38,047 nt of DNA from Candidatus Eiseniibacteriota bacterium (GTDB taxonomy: Bacteria > Eisenbacteria > RBG-16-71-46), in assembly GCA_016215625.1 (NCBI GenBank), contig JACRIW010000068.1:1-38047 (forward strand). Reading direction: 5' to 3'. The notes beneath the pieces were generated by a model. That model was not told where the DNA came from. It worked only from the letters and a program-made list of their open reading frames with translations, and made no database searches. Shown piece by piece: positions 1-8,497 of this stretch. The first letter of the stretch is position 1. Each line of letters begins with the position of its first letter. Both the position numbers and the translations under genes were made by a program.

Positions 1-32
1 CGCGGGCGCGGCTCTCCGGCGCCGCGCCCGCG
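1..32. terminator. Perfect hairpin after IS1-like gene
   Basis: A perfect 12-bp stem (1-12 with 21-32) encloses an 8-nt loop. It lies 6 nt beyond the stop codon of the minus-strand transposase-family gene. A homologous hairpin stands at 37670-37695 behind the second copy of the gene, so the hairpin seems to travel with the gene. There is no T-run, so a role as intrinsic terminator is only possible; it could also be an end structure of the element. Confidence 0.5.
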
Positions 33-38
33 GTGCAG

Positions 39-1136
39 TCAGGTGGCCAGCTTGAGCGTGTGTCGCTTGGGGTGCTCGATCTCGGCCGTGTCCACGAGGC
101 CGAAGTAGCACCGCCGCCACTCCTCCGTGATCGTCGTGCGTGTCACGAAATGTCGCTTGCCGAGCAGCGCTTCCGGACTCATCGGCGTCTTGAACAGCCC
201 AAGCTTCATCGCAGGAGTACTTCGGTCGTGGTTCACCGAGCTCGGCGCCCAGTAGTTTGCGAGCATCAGGTGGATTGCTGCCCGGTCCACAACGCCCTGG
301 TCGCGCTTCGAGAACGCGATCGTTTCGCGCCGGTGGTTCGCGCCGTTGTGCCGAAGCATCATGTCGCGCCGGTTCACGAAGAACAGGTCGTTGTCCGGCG
401 TGCGCGGGTCGGTCGAGGCCGTCGCCTTGTGATGAATCGTGTAGCCCGCCAGGCGCCGAAACGAGCGCTCGTACGCCGGGTGGCCGTCCGAGCGGATGTC
501 GAGTGCCTGCGGCACCGGCGCCGACATGCGGATCACCTCCGCCATACCCTTCTCGATCGCTTTGGGATCCGGCCGTCCGAGAGTCGATTCGATCGTGTCG
601 CGATGCATCTGCTGATCAGGGCGCATGTAGCCCTTGCGACGCAGCGGTGAGTGGGTGAGACCGTAGTGGAAGCCCGTGTCCCCACCGATGCCGAGGTTCA
701 GGTGCAGCGGGTGGTACTGGCTGTACGCGAAGCTCTCGAACCCATCGACCACCAGCCGCTCCTGGAGTGGGCCGGCTGGCCGGTGCCTGCTCATGAACAA
801 CAGCGCGTGGCGCCCGAGCCGTGAAGCCTGATGGACGAGCGTGCTGTGGGAGCACCTCATCTCGCGCGCCATCTGGCGGAATCCCGAGCCGGCGTCAATG
901 CGATAGAGGAGCGGAACCTGCAGCTCAGGACGTTTGAGGTAGTAGGTCGTGTGGAAGGTCTGGGAGGAGAAAGTCGCGCCGCAGTGACAACAGCGGTAGC
1001 GAGGTATCTCCGTCGGTGACGCCTGCCGGGTGTAGGAGCCGTGGTGCTTCCAGCGCCAGCCCTCGGCGTTCAAGTGGTAGCGGCAATGACTTCGCGGGCA
1101 ATGCGGGGGCACGAAGGTGCAGACCGTGCTGTACAT
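39..1136 (-). CDS. IS1-like transposase family protein (possibly inactive)
   Basis: Protein of 365 aa related to IS1/InsAB-type transposases. The N-terminus has a zinc-ribbon-like Cys pattern (CPRSHC, then YRCCHCGATFS followed by the typical TF..TYYLKRP). A DDE-like core follows: first Asp in VDGFESF, second in SDGHPAYE, and the family signature ETIAFSK. Aligned by eye with IS1 InsB (IERHNLNLR...SLSFSK), the position of the catalytic Glu is Asn here (VNRRDMMLR). A second copy at the right window edge has the same Asn and about 86% identity over its last 107 residues. The start is the first ATG; the ribosome binding site is poor. No terminal inverted repeats could be defined because only one full copy is visible. 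Seen: the motifs. Inferred: either a subgroup with another acidic residue or a domesticated, non-transposing family. Confidence 0.75.
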   Translation of the reverse strand: MYSTVCTFVPPHCPRSHCRYHLNAEGWRWKHHGSYTRQASPTEIPRYRCCHCGATFSSQTFHTTYYLKRPELQVPLLYRIDAGSGFRQMAREMRCSHSTLVHQASRLGRHALLFMSRHRPAGPLQERLVVDGFESFAYSQYHPLHLNLGIGGDTGFHYGLTHSPLRRKGYMRPDQQMHRDTIESTLGRPDPKAIEKGMAEVIRMSAPVPQALDIRSDGHPAYERSFRRLAGYTIHHKATASTDPRTPDNDLFFVNRRDMMLRHNGANHRRETIAFSKRDQGVVDRAAIHLMLANYWAPSSVNHDRSTPAMKLGLFKTPMSPEALLGKRHFVTRTTITEEWRRCYFGLVDTAEIEHPKRHTLKLAT

Positions 1137-1267
1137 GCTCCCGGGCTACTGCATGCATTGGGCCGCCACATTCTGCGAACCACAACCTTCGTTGACCGCG
1201 GGGCTTCTCTCGCGGACAGTGCGCGCTCCCGACGACGGTCGCCTTCCTCCATCCCCGAGGCCCCCGC

Positions 1268-3718
1268 ATGGATCGCCGCGACGACGACACCCCCACGATC
1301 GGTTCGCAGCCGGACGCCGGCGCGCCGCACGCCGACGACGACACCCTGGCCCTCGGTCCCGCGCCCGAGTCGCACAGGAGCGCGGCGAGACCGGACTCGA
1401 TCGGCAACTACCGGATCCTCGGCACGCTCGGCCAGGGCGGCATGGGGATCGTGTACGAGGCCGAGCAGGACAGCCCGAGGCGTCGCGTCGCGCTCAAGGT
1501 CATTCGCGGCGGAACGTTCGTGGACGACAACGCCGTGCGGCTATTCAAGCGCGAGGCGGACACGCTCGCGCGGCTCAAGCACCCCAACATCGCAGGCATC
1601 TACGAAGCCGGGCGCACCGAGGCGGGGCAGCACTTCTTCGCGATGGAGCTGGTCGTCGGGCGCAACCTGAGCCAGTACCTGGAATCGCGCCCGCAGGTGA
1701 TCGAGGGCGCGGAACTGCGCTTCCGGTTGCGGCTCTTCCAGGCGATCTGCGAGGCGGTGAACTACGCGCACCAGCGCGGCGTGATCCATCGCGACCTGAA
1801 GCCCACGAACCTCGTGGTCGGCGAGGGGGAGCAGAGCGGCTCGGGCGGGCTGCCCGAGATCAAGGTGCTCGACTTCGGTCTCGCACGCATCACGGGCAGC
1901 GACGTGGACGCGATGACGCAGGTGTCCGAGGTCGGCATCATCAAGGGCACGCTGCCCTACATGAGCCCGGAGCAGGCGCGCGGCAACTCCGACGAGATCG
2001 ACCTGCGCTCCGACGTGTATGCGCTCGGCGTGATCCTGTACGAAATGCTCACGGGCACGCGTCCGTACGACCTCGAGCGCGTCTCGATCATGGAGTCCGC
2101 GCGCGTGATCTGCGAGCAGCCGCCGCTGTCGCTCAAGCGTTCGTGGAAGCACGGCCGTGCGCCGGACGTGGACTTGGAGACGATCACGGGCAAGGCGCTC
2201 GAGAAGGAGCCCGACCGCCGCTACGCGAGCGCCGCGGCCCTGAGCGACGACATCGGGCGCTATCTCGATTCGCGCCCGATCCTCGCGCGCGCGCCCAGCG
2301 CGATCTACCAGCTGCAGAAGTTCGCGAAGCGCAACCGAGGGCTCGTCGTGGGCGCGGCGGCGACCGCGATCGCGCTGGTCGCCGGCATCGTCGTGTCCAC
2401 GACGTTCGGCATCCGCGAAGCGAACCAGCGCCGCGCGGCCGAGCAGGCGCAGAAGGACACGCAGGCGGTCGTCGAGTTCCAGGAGAGCATGCTCGGCGAG
2501 ATCGACGTCGCGCGCATGGGGCGAAGCCTGGTGGACGATCTCGCTTCGCGGCTCGGCGCCACGCTCGCCGAGCGCGGCGAGGGCCCCGCGCAGGTGCAGG
2601 CGCAGGTCGCGGCGTTCCGCAGGCAGCTCGCGCAGATCAACTCGACCGACGCGGCCCTGCAGGTGCTGGACACGAACATCTTGTCGCGCGCGATCGAGGC
2701 GTCGGCGACGCAGTTCGCGACGCGGCCGCTCGTGCGGGCGCAGCTGCTGCGTGCGATCGGCGACACGTATTTCAAGATCGGGCTCTACGACAAGGCCGAG
2801 CCGCCGCTGCTCGCCTCGCGTGTGCTGTACGACAGCCTGCTCGGGCCCGACGCCGATCCGACGCTCGCGAGCATGCGCTCGCTCGGCGGGCTGTACATGA
2901 ACATGAGCCGCGTGGAGGAGGCCGAGTCGCTGCTCACGCACGTGCTGCGCGAGCGGCTGAAGCGTCACGGCCTGAAGAACCACGACGCGCTCGGCTCGAT
3001 GGACGACCTCGTCGTGCTCTACACCGACATGCAGCGCTTCGCCGAGGCCGAGAGCCTCGGCGCGATCGCGCTGCGCGAGTGCCGCGCGCTGAAGGGCGAG
3101 GACGACAAGTTCACGCTGACCGTGATGGCGAACTACGCGTGGGCGCTGACGCAGGACGGCAAGTTCGGCGAGGCCGAGTCGCTCGCGGTGAAGGCGCTCG
3201 CGGGCCGGCGCAAGGTGCTCGGCAACGAGAACGCCGAGACCATGACTTCGGCCAACAACCTCGGCGTGCTGTACCGGCAGATGGGGCGCGACGACGCGGC
3301 GGAGCCGTTGTTCCGCGAGGACTACGAAATGTCGCGGCGGCTGTTGGGCGACGACCATCCCGACCTGCTCGTCACGATGACGAACCTCGGCCGGCTCTAC
3401 AGCGCGCGCGGCAAGTTCGCGGAGGCCGAGTCGCTGCTCGCGAAGACCGTGGCGACGTCGAAGCGCGTGATGCCGCCGGGCTTCTTCGGCACCGGCATCA
3501 CGTTGCTCAGCTACGCCGACGCGCTCATGGGGCTCGGCCGCTGGCGCGACGCCGAGGCGCCGATGCGCGAGGGCCACGACATCGTGCTCGCGCTGACCGA
3601 CCCGCACGACCGCGGCGTACAGCACGCGACGCGGGCGCTCGTGGAGATCTACGAAAAGACCGGCCGCCCCGCGGACGCCGCGAAGTGGCGCGCGAAGGTG
3701 GATCCCAAGGAGGAGTGA
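1268..3718 (+). CDS. Membrane Ser/Thr protein kinase with TPR sensor region
   Basis: Protein of 816 aa of the bacterial PknB/Hanks type. A Pro/Asp-rich leader of about 45 aa precedes the kinase domain (about 47-335), which has the glycine loop LGQGGMGIVYEAE, lysine in VALKVI, catalytic HRDLKPTN near residue 175, DFG near 202 and SPEQARG in the activation segment. All catalytic residues are present, so it should be active. One membrane segment (about 355-377) is followed by about 440 aa of TPR units of the kinesin-light-chain style (repeated A-E-SL and LG-LY). Cytoplasmic kinase with the TPR region on the other side of the membrane is the expected topology. The gene stands alone and converges on the glutamine synthetase-like gene with a 9-nt gap. 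No clear Shine-Dalgarno precedes the ATG. Substrates cannot be read from the sequence. Confidence 0.93.
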   Translation: MDRRDDDTPTIGSQPDAGAPHADDDTLALGPAPESHRSAARPDSIGNYRILGTLGQGGMGIVYEAEQDSPRRRVALKVIRGGTFVDDNAVRLFKREADTLARLKHPNIAGIYEAGRTEAGQHFFAMELVVGRNLSQYLESRPQVIEGAELRFRLRLFQAICEAVNYAHQRGVIHRDLKPTNLVVGEGEQSGSGGLPEIKVLDFGLARITGSDVDAMTQVSEVGIIKGTLPYMSPEQARGNSDEIDLRSDVYALGVILYEMLTGTRPYDLERVSIMESARVICEQPPLSLKRSWKHGRAPDVDLETITGKALEKEPDRRYASAAALSDDIGRYLDSRPILARAPSAIYQLQKFAKRNRGLVVGAAATAIALVAGIVVSTTFGIREANQRRAAEQAQKDTQAVVEFQESMLGEIDVARMGRSLVDDLASRLGATLAERGEGPAQVQAQVAAFRRQLAQINSTDAALQVLDTNILSRAIEASATQFATRPLVRAQLLRAIGDTYFKIGLYDKAEPPLLASRVLYDSLLGPDADPTLASMRSLGGLYMNMSRVEEAESLLTHVLRERLKRHGLKNHDALGSMDDLVVLYTDMQRFAEAESLGAIALRECRALKGEDDKFTLTVMANYAWALTQDGKFGEAESLAVKALAGRRKVLGNENAETMTSANNLGVLYRQMGRDDAAEPLFREDYEMSRRLLGDDHPDLLVTMTNLGRLYSARGKFAEAESLLAKTVATSKRVMPPGFFGTGITLLSYADALMGLGRWRDAEAPMREGHDIVLALTDPHDRGVQHATRALVEIYEKTGRPADAAKWRAKVDPKEE

Positions 3719-3727
3719 GGGCGGGGC

Positions 3728-5143
3728 TCAGCCCTTCAGCCCCTCCGCCAGCAGTTCGAGCATGCTCGGCGGGAACACGCCGCCGGCTTCGAGCGTCGCG
3801 CGTGAGTCGGCGAGCAGCGTCGCGATCTCGGCGCGCGCCTTCGGTAACCGCGGTGCGCCTTCGGGCGAGCGGCGCACGCGCGCCGACGCCGTGCGCTCGA
3901 GCAGCGCGTCGAGCTCGGCGCCCGCGCGCGTCGAGAGCATCGCCTGCGTGACTCCGGCGAGCAGCAGGTGCGGATGCGCGGAGCCGTCGGGCAGGCGGAA
4001 CTCGATCGTCGGCGCGCTCACCTGGCGGCCGTCGGGTGTGGCGGCCACGATCGGCAGGCGCACGAGCGCGTGACGGTCGAACTCGCCCCACGCCATGGAC
4101 GTCGGCGCTTCCTTGCCCTGCGTGAGCCGCACGAACGAGCCCTCGACGCGATTACCGAACGCCATGAGCGCGCCGCCGTGCCGCACGAGACCGCCGATCA
4201 GCCGGCGCGCGACCTCGGGCAGTGCGCCGCTGGCGTCGCGGCCCGCGCAGTGCCGGCCGTTCACGACCGGCGAAAAATGAAAGTGCAGCCCCGAGCCCGC
4301 GTGACCCTTGCGCAGGATGGGATCGAAGCTCGCGCGCATGCCGGACTGGTGCGCGAGATTGCGCAGCACCCACTGCGTGAGCACGACGCCCTCGGCCGCG
4401 TCGGGCAGCGGCGCGAGTCCCATTTCGATCTCGTGCTGTTCCCAGATCGAGTCGTCGCTCTCGGACGCGGGGATGTAGCCGACTTCGCTGTGCCCGTACT
4501 TGATCGGCACGCCGATCTCGGCGAGCACGGTGAGCGCGGTGCGGCGCAGCTTCTCGCCGAACACGAACGGCGAGCTCGCGTGATAGCCGCGATCGTCGGC
4601 GCCGTAGAAATCCTCCGGGCTCGTGCGCTTGGCGAGGAAGTACTCGACCTCGCCGAGCGCGTGCAGTTCGACGCCGAGTTCGGTGCGCGCGCGATCGAAC
4701 GCCGCGCGCACGATCGTGTCGGGCGACTCGGGCAGCGGGCGGCCGTCGCGGCCCGCGTGCGAGCACAGCAGTACGAGCGCCGGCACCTTGCTGAACGGAT
4801 CGAGGAACGCCGACGACACCCGCGGCCGCAACAGGATGTCGGACGCGCCCGCGCGGATGCCCGTGCCCGCGAAGATGGACGAGCCGTCGGCGCGCTCTCC
4901 GCCTTCGAGCACGTCGCGCAGGTGCGATTCGGACAGCGGCACGAAGTCGAGCGTCTTGAGCCAGCCGTCCGAGCCCACGTGCATGAGCGACACGATGCGA
5001 ATGGAGTGGTCCTTGACCAGCGCGACCAGGTCGTCCACCGACCATTCGCGCGCGAGCTTGCCGAACGTGCGTTCGAGCCGCCGCGCCGGCAGCACGGGCT
5101 CCGCGGCGTCTTCCGCGCGGCGGGCGTAGAGCGTCGATTCCAT
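3728..5143 (-). CDS. Glutamine synthetase family protein
   Basis: The chosen start (ATG, 5143) follows AAAGGAGAA at good spacing and gives 471 aa; an upstream in-frame ATG adds 18 residues but lacks a binding site. The N-terminal beta-grasp part is followed by the catalytic part with EVEYF (metal-binding Glu, about 165-169), HSEVGY...EQHEIEMG (about 218-242), GSGLHFHFS (about 284-292), FVRLTQGKEAPTS (ATP/glutamate region) and IEFRLPDGSAHPH near 380. These are the classical glutamine synthetase landmarks in order. The stretch between HSEV and QHEIE carries an insertion compared with GlnA, so it is a divergent member. Glutamate-ammonia ligation is the default expectation; a gamma-glutamyl amine ligase is possible. 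It is monocistronic and convergent with the kinase. Confidence 0.85.
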   Translation of the reverse strand: MESTLYARRAEDAAEPVLPARRLERTFGKLAREWSVDDLVALVKDHSIRIVSLMHVGSDGWLKTLDFVPLSESHLRDVLEGGERADGSSIFAGTGIRAGASDILLRPRVSSAFLDPFSKVPALVLLCSHAGRDGRPLPESPDTIVRAAFDRARTELGVELHALGEVEYFLAKRTSPEDFYGADDRGYHASSPFVFGEKLRRTALTVLAEIGVPIKYGHSEVGYIPASESDDSIWEQHEIEMGLAPLPDAAEGVVLTQWVLRNLAHQSGMRASFDPILRKGHAGSGLHFHFSPVVNGRHCAGRDASGALPEVARRLIGGLVRHGGALMAFGNRVEGSFVRLTQGKEAPTSMAWGEFDRHALVRLPIVAATPDGRQVSAPTIEFRLPDGSAHPHLLLAGVTQAMLSTRAGAELDALLERTASARVRRSPEGAPRLPKARAEIATLLADSRATLEAGGVFPPSMLELLAEGLKG

Positions 5144-5407
5144 GACGGGGTTCTCCTTTGCGGGCGAGCCTAGGCGAGCGGCGCGCCCGTCGGGCATGGG
5201 CCGAAAGGAGGGGGGCGGCGGACCGGAAGAATGTGCATTTCAGGATGAGAATCGAGCCGCGGCTCGGGTATTCTGGACACCGTCTTCGTTGATATTCGCC
5301 GTCACGTGCGAACGGCCTGAGCCCCCGCCAGCGACGCCCGCAGGAACGACGAGCCGCGATACCGGGTCGGTCACGACGCAGTCGGCGTCTTCCCTTCGAG
5401 GTCGCAG
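5144..5407. promoter_or_regulatory. Divergent intergenic region with 14-bp palindrome
   Basis: This region separates the glutamine synthetase-family gene (minus) from the kelch gene (plus). It holds a perfect 14-bp palindrome CGAGCCGCGGCTCG at 5253-5266, immediately followed by TATTCTGG, which resembles the ATTC-type box seen before other genes here. On the minus strand CACATTCTTCC (about 5239-5229) is a similar candidate. A palindrome between two divergent genes is a plausible operator, but no regulator is encoded nearby. Confidence 0.35.
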
Positions 5408-7732
5408 ATGCTCATCCGCAACGCCCTGATGCGATACACGCGTGCCATCGTGTGCCTGCTGGTGCCCGCGGCCCTCGGCGCCGCCGCCCTGACCACCACC
5501 GCTGCCGCGATCGACGTTCCCGACGGCTACTGGACCGAACTCGCGTTCGCTCCGCGCCAGGGACAGACCGCCGTGTTCGATCCGGCGCGCAATCGCGTGA
5601 TCGTGTTCGGCGGCGAGGACGTGAGCGGGTTCCACAACGACGTCTGGGCGTTCACGCTCGACGGCACGCCGCACTGGACGCAGCTCGTGCCGCAGGGCAC
5701 CCCGCCCGAGCCGCGCACGCAGCACTGCGCCGTGTTCGATCCCCTCGGCAACCGCCTGATCGTCTTCGGCGGCCGCAGTGGGGTGGGTTACCTCTCGGAC
5801 ACGTGGGAGCTGTCGCTGAACGGCCAGCCCGTCTGGTCGCAGATGGCGCCCGCGGGCGCGCCGCCGGGCGCGCGCCACAGCGCGAGCGCCGCCTACGACT
5901 CGCGCCGTCACGCGATGATCGTGTCGGGAGGAGTCGACGGTTTCTCGACGCGCAACGAGATCTACATCCTGTCGCTCGAGGGCGTGCTGCGCTGGACGCT
6001 CAAGCCGCAGTCGGCCGGTGGCCCCGCGGCGCGCCGCAATCACGTCTCGGTCTACGACAACGTCGCGGACCGGCTCGTGATTTCGGGCGGCTACGCCGGC
6101 GGCGACAGTGCCGACACGTGGGCGCTGCCGATCGAGGGGCAGCCCGTGTGGAAGCGTCTCGCGACGAGCGGTCCGTGGCCCGTGGGGCGCGAACGCCACA
6201 CCGGCGTCTACGACGCGCTGACGCGCCGGCTCGTCATCTTCGGGGGGCGTTCCGTTGCGACGACGCTCAACGACGCGTGGGCCCTGCCGCTCACCGACGG
6301 CGCCACGTGGGAGCCGATCGCCGTGAGCGGGAATGCGGGCGTGCCGCGGCACACGCACTCCGGTGTGCTCGACGCGGCGAACAACCAGCTGGTCGTGCTC
6401 GCCGGCGTGAACGGCACCACCGTGCGCAACGACGTGCAGGCGCTCTCGCTCGGTGCCTCGCACGAGTGGACCACACTCGCTCCCGACGACTCGCTGCCGC
6501 CGCCGCGCTCGGGCGCCGCCATGGCGTTCGACGGGGCGGCGCAGCGATTGTTCGTGACCGGTGGCGCCGACGCCGTGACGACCACGCTCGACGACCTGTG
6601 GCGGTGGGGCGAGAGTCCGCGTGCCGACTGGCAGCCGCTCGTGCCCGCCGTGACGCCGGGCGCGAGGCGTCACGCCGCCTCCGTGTGGGATGCCGCGCGA
6701 GGGCGCATGCTGCTGATGGGTGGCGACGAGCCGCAGGGGCCGGTGCCCGCCGACCTGTGGGCGCTTTCGGGCGTCGCGCCGTTCGAGTGGACGCAGCTGC
6801 CCACGATCGGCCCCGGGCCGTCCGAGCGCTCGGGCCACGCGCTCGTGTGGGACACGACGCGCGACCGGCTGCTGTTGTTCGGAGGGCGCGACGGGAGCGG
6901 GCTGGCGCTCGCGGACCTGTGGGAGCTGCCGCTGGCCGGCGCGTTGCAGTGGGCGCCGATCGCGACGAGCGGCGCCGTTCCCGCGGCGCGCGACCTCGCG
7001 GCGGCCGCTTACGACGCGGAGCGCGACCAGCTCGTGCTGTTCGGCGGGCGTGGCGCCGCGGGCCAGGCGCTCGCCGACGCGTGGGTGCTGCCGCTCGGCG
7101 GTGCGATGGAGTGGAGCGCGTTGAACCCGACGGGCGCGGCGCCCGCGGCGCGCTACGGTCCCGCCTACGCGTTCGATGCTTCGCGCGACCGGCTCGTGAT
7201 CTTCGGTGGCGGCGAGACGGCCGCGTGGCTCGCGGACGGCTGGGAGCTGACGCTGTCGGGCGCGCCCGCATGGCGCGCGCTGGCGTCCCTCGGTGTGACG
7301 CCGGCGGCGCGGCGCGAGGCCAGCGCCGTGTTCGACGTGGCCGGCGACCGCCTGTTGTTGTTCGGCGGTTCGTCGTACGCGACGCGGCTCGGCGATCTGT
7401 GGCAGCTGGAGTTCTCGCGCGTGCTCGATGCGGATGGCGGGCCTGCTGTCGCTCGCGTGAGTGCGCTGCGTGCACCGGCGCCGAACCCCGCGCGTGGCAT
7501 GACCACGCTTCGGTGGTCGCTCGCTCGCGCCGGACACGTGCGCCTGGGCGTGTACGACCTGAGCGGCCGACTCGTGCGCACGCTGGCCGACGGCGAGCGC
7601 GCCGCGGGCGAGCACGCGATCGAGTGGGACGGGCGCGATGATTCGCGAGCGATGCGCGAGGCGGGCGTCTACTTCGTGCGGCTGGAAGCGGAAGGCGTGC
7701 GGGAGACGCGGAAGATCGTGAGGGTGAGGTGA
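5408..7732 (+). CDS. Secreted kelch-repeat protein with FlgD-Ig-like tail
   Basis: Protein of 774 aa with an N-terminal signal peptide (hydrophobic stretch ending TTTAAA-ID). About twelve kelch-type units follow, each with a R/H-x-A-x-V-x-D core and RLVIFGG or close variant, and a W-x-L between units; they would fold as one or two beta-propellers. The last 85 residues are a FlgD-Ig-like module (APNPARG, YDLSGRLVRTL, EWDGRDDS, GVYFVRLEA, ending KIVRVR), shared with four other secreted proteins here. It is probably exported and surface-anchored or released; the tail may be a sorting or stalk domain. The start at 5408 is preceded by GAGGT; an ATG at 5429 would also leave a signal peptide. Ligand unknown. 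Confidence 0.88.
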   Translation: MLIRNALMRYTRAIVCLLVPAALGAAALTTTAAAIDVPDGYWTELAFAPRQGQTAVFDPARNRVIVFGGEDVSGFHNDVWAFTLDGTPHWTQLVPQGTPPEPRTQHCAVFDPLGNRLIVFGGRSGVGYLSDTWELSLNGQPVWSQMAPAGAPPGARHSASAAYDSRRHAMIVSGGVDGFSTRNEIYILSLEGVLRWTLKPQSAGGPAARRNHVSVYDNVADRLVISGGYAGGDSADTWALPIEGQPVWKRLATSGPWPVGRERHTGVYDALTRRLVIFGGRSVATTLNDAWALPLTDGATWEPIAVSGNAGVPRHTHSGVLDAANNQLVVLAGVNGTTVRNDVQALSLGASHEWTTLAPDDSLPPPRSGAAMAFDGAAQRLFVTGGADAVTTTLDDLWRWGESPRADWQPLVPAVTPGARRHAASVWDAARGRMLLMGGDEPQGPVPADLWALSGVAPFEWTQLPTIGPGPSERSGHALVWDTTRDRLLLFGGRDGSGLALADLWELPLAGALQWAPIATSGAVPAARDLAAAAYDAERDQLVLFGGRGAAGQALADAWVLPLGGAMEWSALNPTGAAPAARYGPAYAFDASRDRLVIFGGGETAAWLADGWELTLSGAPAWRALASLGVTPAARREASAVFDVAGDRLLLFGGSSYATRLGDLWQLEFSRVLDADGGPAVARVSALRAPAPNPARGMTTLRWSLARAGHVRLGVYDLSGRLVRTLADGERAAGEHAIEWDGRDDSRAMREAGVYFVRLEAEGVRETRKIVRVR

Positions 7733-7743
7733 GGAGGGCTTCG

Positions 7744-8091
7744 ATGAACCGTTGGACGTGGTCGCCGAAGGCGTCGGAGTGGTCCGAACAGTGGCTCTTC
7801 GGAATTGCTTTCTCGGCGTGGCTGATTGGTCCGCACTACTTCAGTGATCTGGTCCGTGGCATTTGTGTGGGGCTCTCGATCAGTGCGTTCGCGCTGATGC
7901 TGGCGCGACGGCGCGCGTTCTGGTCAGTGATCTGCGCCGCACTGGTCTGGTCGTCGTACACAATGGTTCCCAGTGGTCAGGACCGGGCGTCGAAGGGTGT
8001 CGCGCTTTGGCTGGTCGTGCTTTTCGTGCTGATGCCACCGATCGCGGCTTGGGTGCGAGTGGCACGGGGCGAGGAGAGGAAGCAGGCATAG
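7744..8091 (+). CDS. Small integral membrane protein, unknown function
   Basis: Protein of 115 aa with about three hydrophobic segments (around residues 17-35, 38-53 and 58-70, plus 86-103) and a basic C-terminus (RVARGEERKQA). The start ATG is preceded by GGAGGG at 7-nt spacing, 11 nt after the kelch gene, so it may be read from the same transcript. An in-frame GTG at 7729 overlaps the kelch stop but has no advantage. I do not recognise a family. It is the first gene of the less GC-rich accessory stretch. Confidence 0.6.
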   Translation: MNRWTWSPKASEWSEQWLFGIAFSAWLIGPHYFSDLVRGICVGLSISAFALMLARRRAFWSVICAALVWSSYTMVPSGQDRASKGVALWLVVLFVLMPPIAAWVRVARGEERKQA

Positions 8092-8497
8092 TGGGCATTC
8101 CGTGCCGCAACGTGATCCGGTGATGGACCGCGAAGCCGTTGCTTGTACTCGGCACTTTCGCAGCCTTCGAGGAGTCCGGCCGTGTCTCGAGGCTGCGGCG
8201 AGCGGGCGAGATTGTCGCGACACGAGAGCGCACAGCATCGGTTTCCCAACCGGGAAATCCTAGCAACAACTGTCTACCGGGAGGGGAAGCTTACGAATCG
8301 GGCCGGGCCGAAATCACGACAATCAGAGCCGAGCGAGTCAACGGACGTCGCGAGAAGACAATAGGAAGCGCCTCAACGGGATGCTGACGTCGAGGCACTT
8401 CTTGTCTATGGTCCACTGTGGACGGCGTTGGACGTGAATGGACGCCGAGACCGTAGCCAACCGTAGCCAGAGCACGCAGGTGCGGTAGGAGGCTCAC
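8092..8497. other. 406-bp gap; coding nothing convincing
   Basis: No reading frame with a binding site and codon use like the neighbours is visible. The last 90 bp hold the phased repeats described separately. The rest appears to be unstructured intergenic DNA of lower GC content than the surrounding genes. Confidence 0.4.
8411..8470. promoter_or_regulatory. Two sets of 10-bp-phased repeats upstream of HEPN gene
   Basis: GTCCAC-T-GTGGAC (8411-8423) is an inverted repeat. Overlapping it, TGGACG occurs at 8419, 8429 and 8439, exactly 10 bp apart, and CCGTAGCCA occurs at 8451 and 8461, again 10 bp apart. Helical phasing of this kind is typical of operators or recombinase/initiator binding arrays. 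The HEPN start codon is 28 nt downstream. Confidence 0.4.

Noticed and set aside
1117..3951. A 944-aa frame overlapping the kinase gene on the same strand
   Set aside because: Its translation is Arg/Ala-rich and without domains, while the frame of the kinase has every kinase motif.
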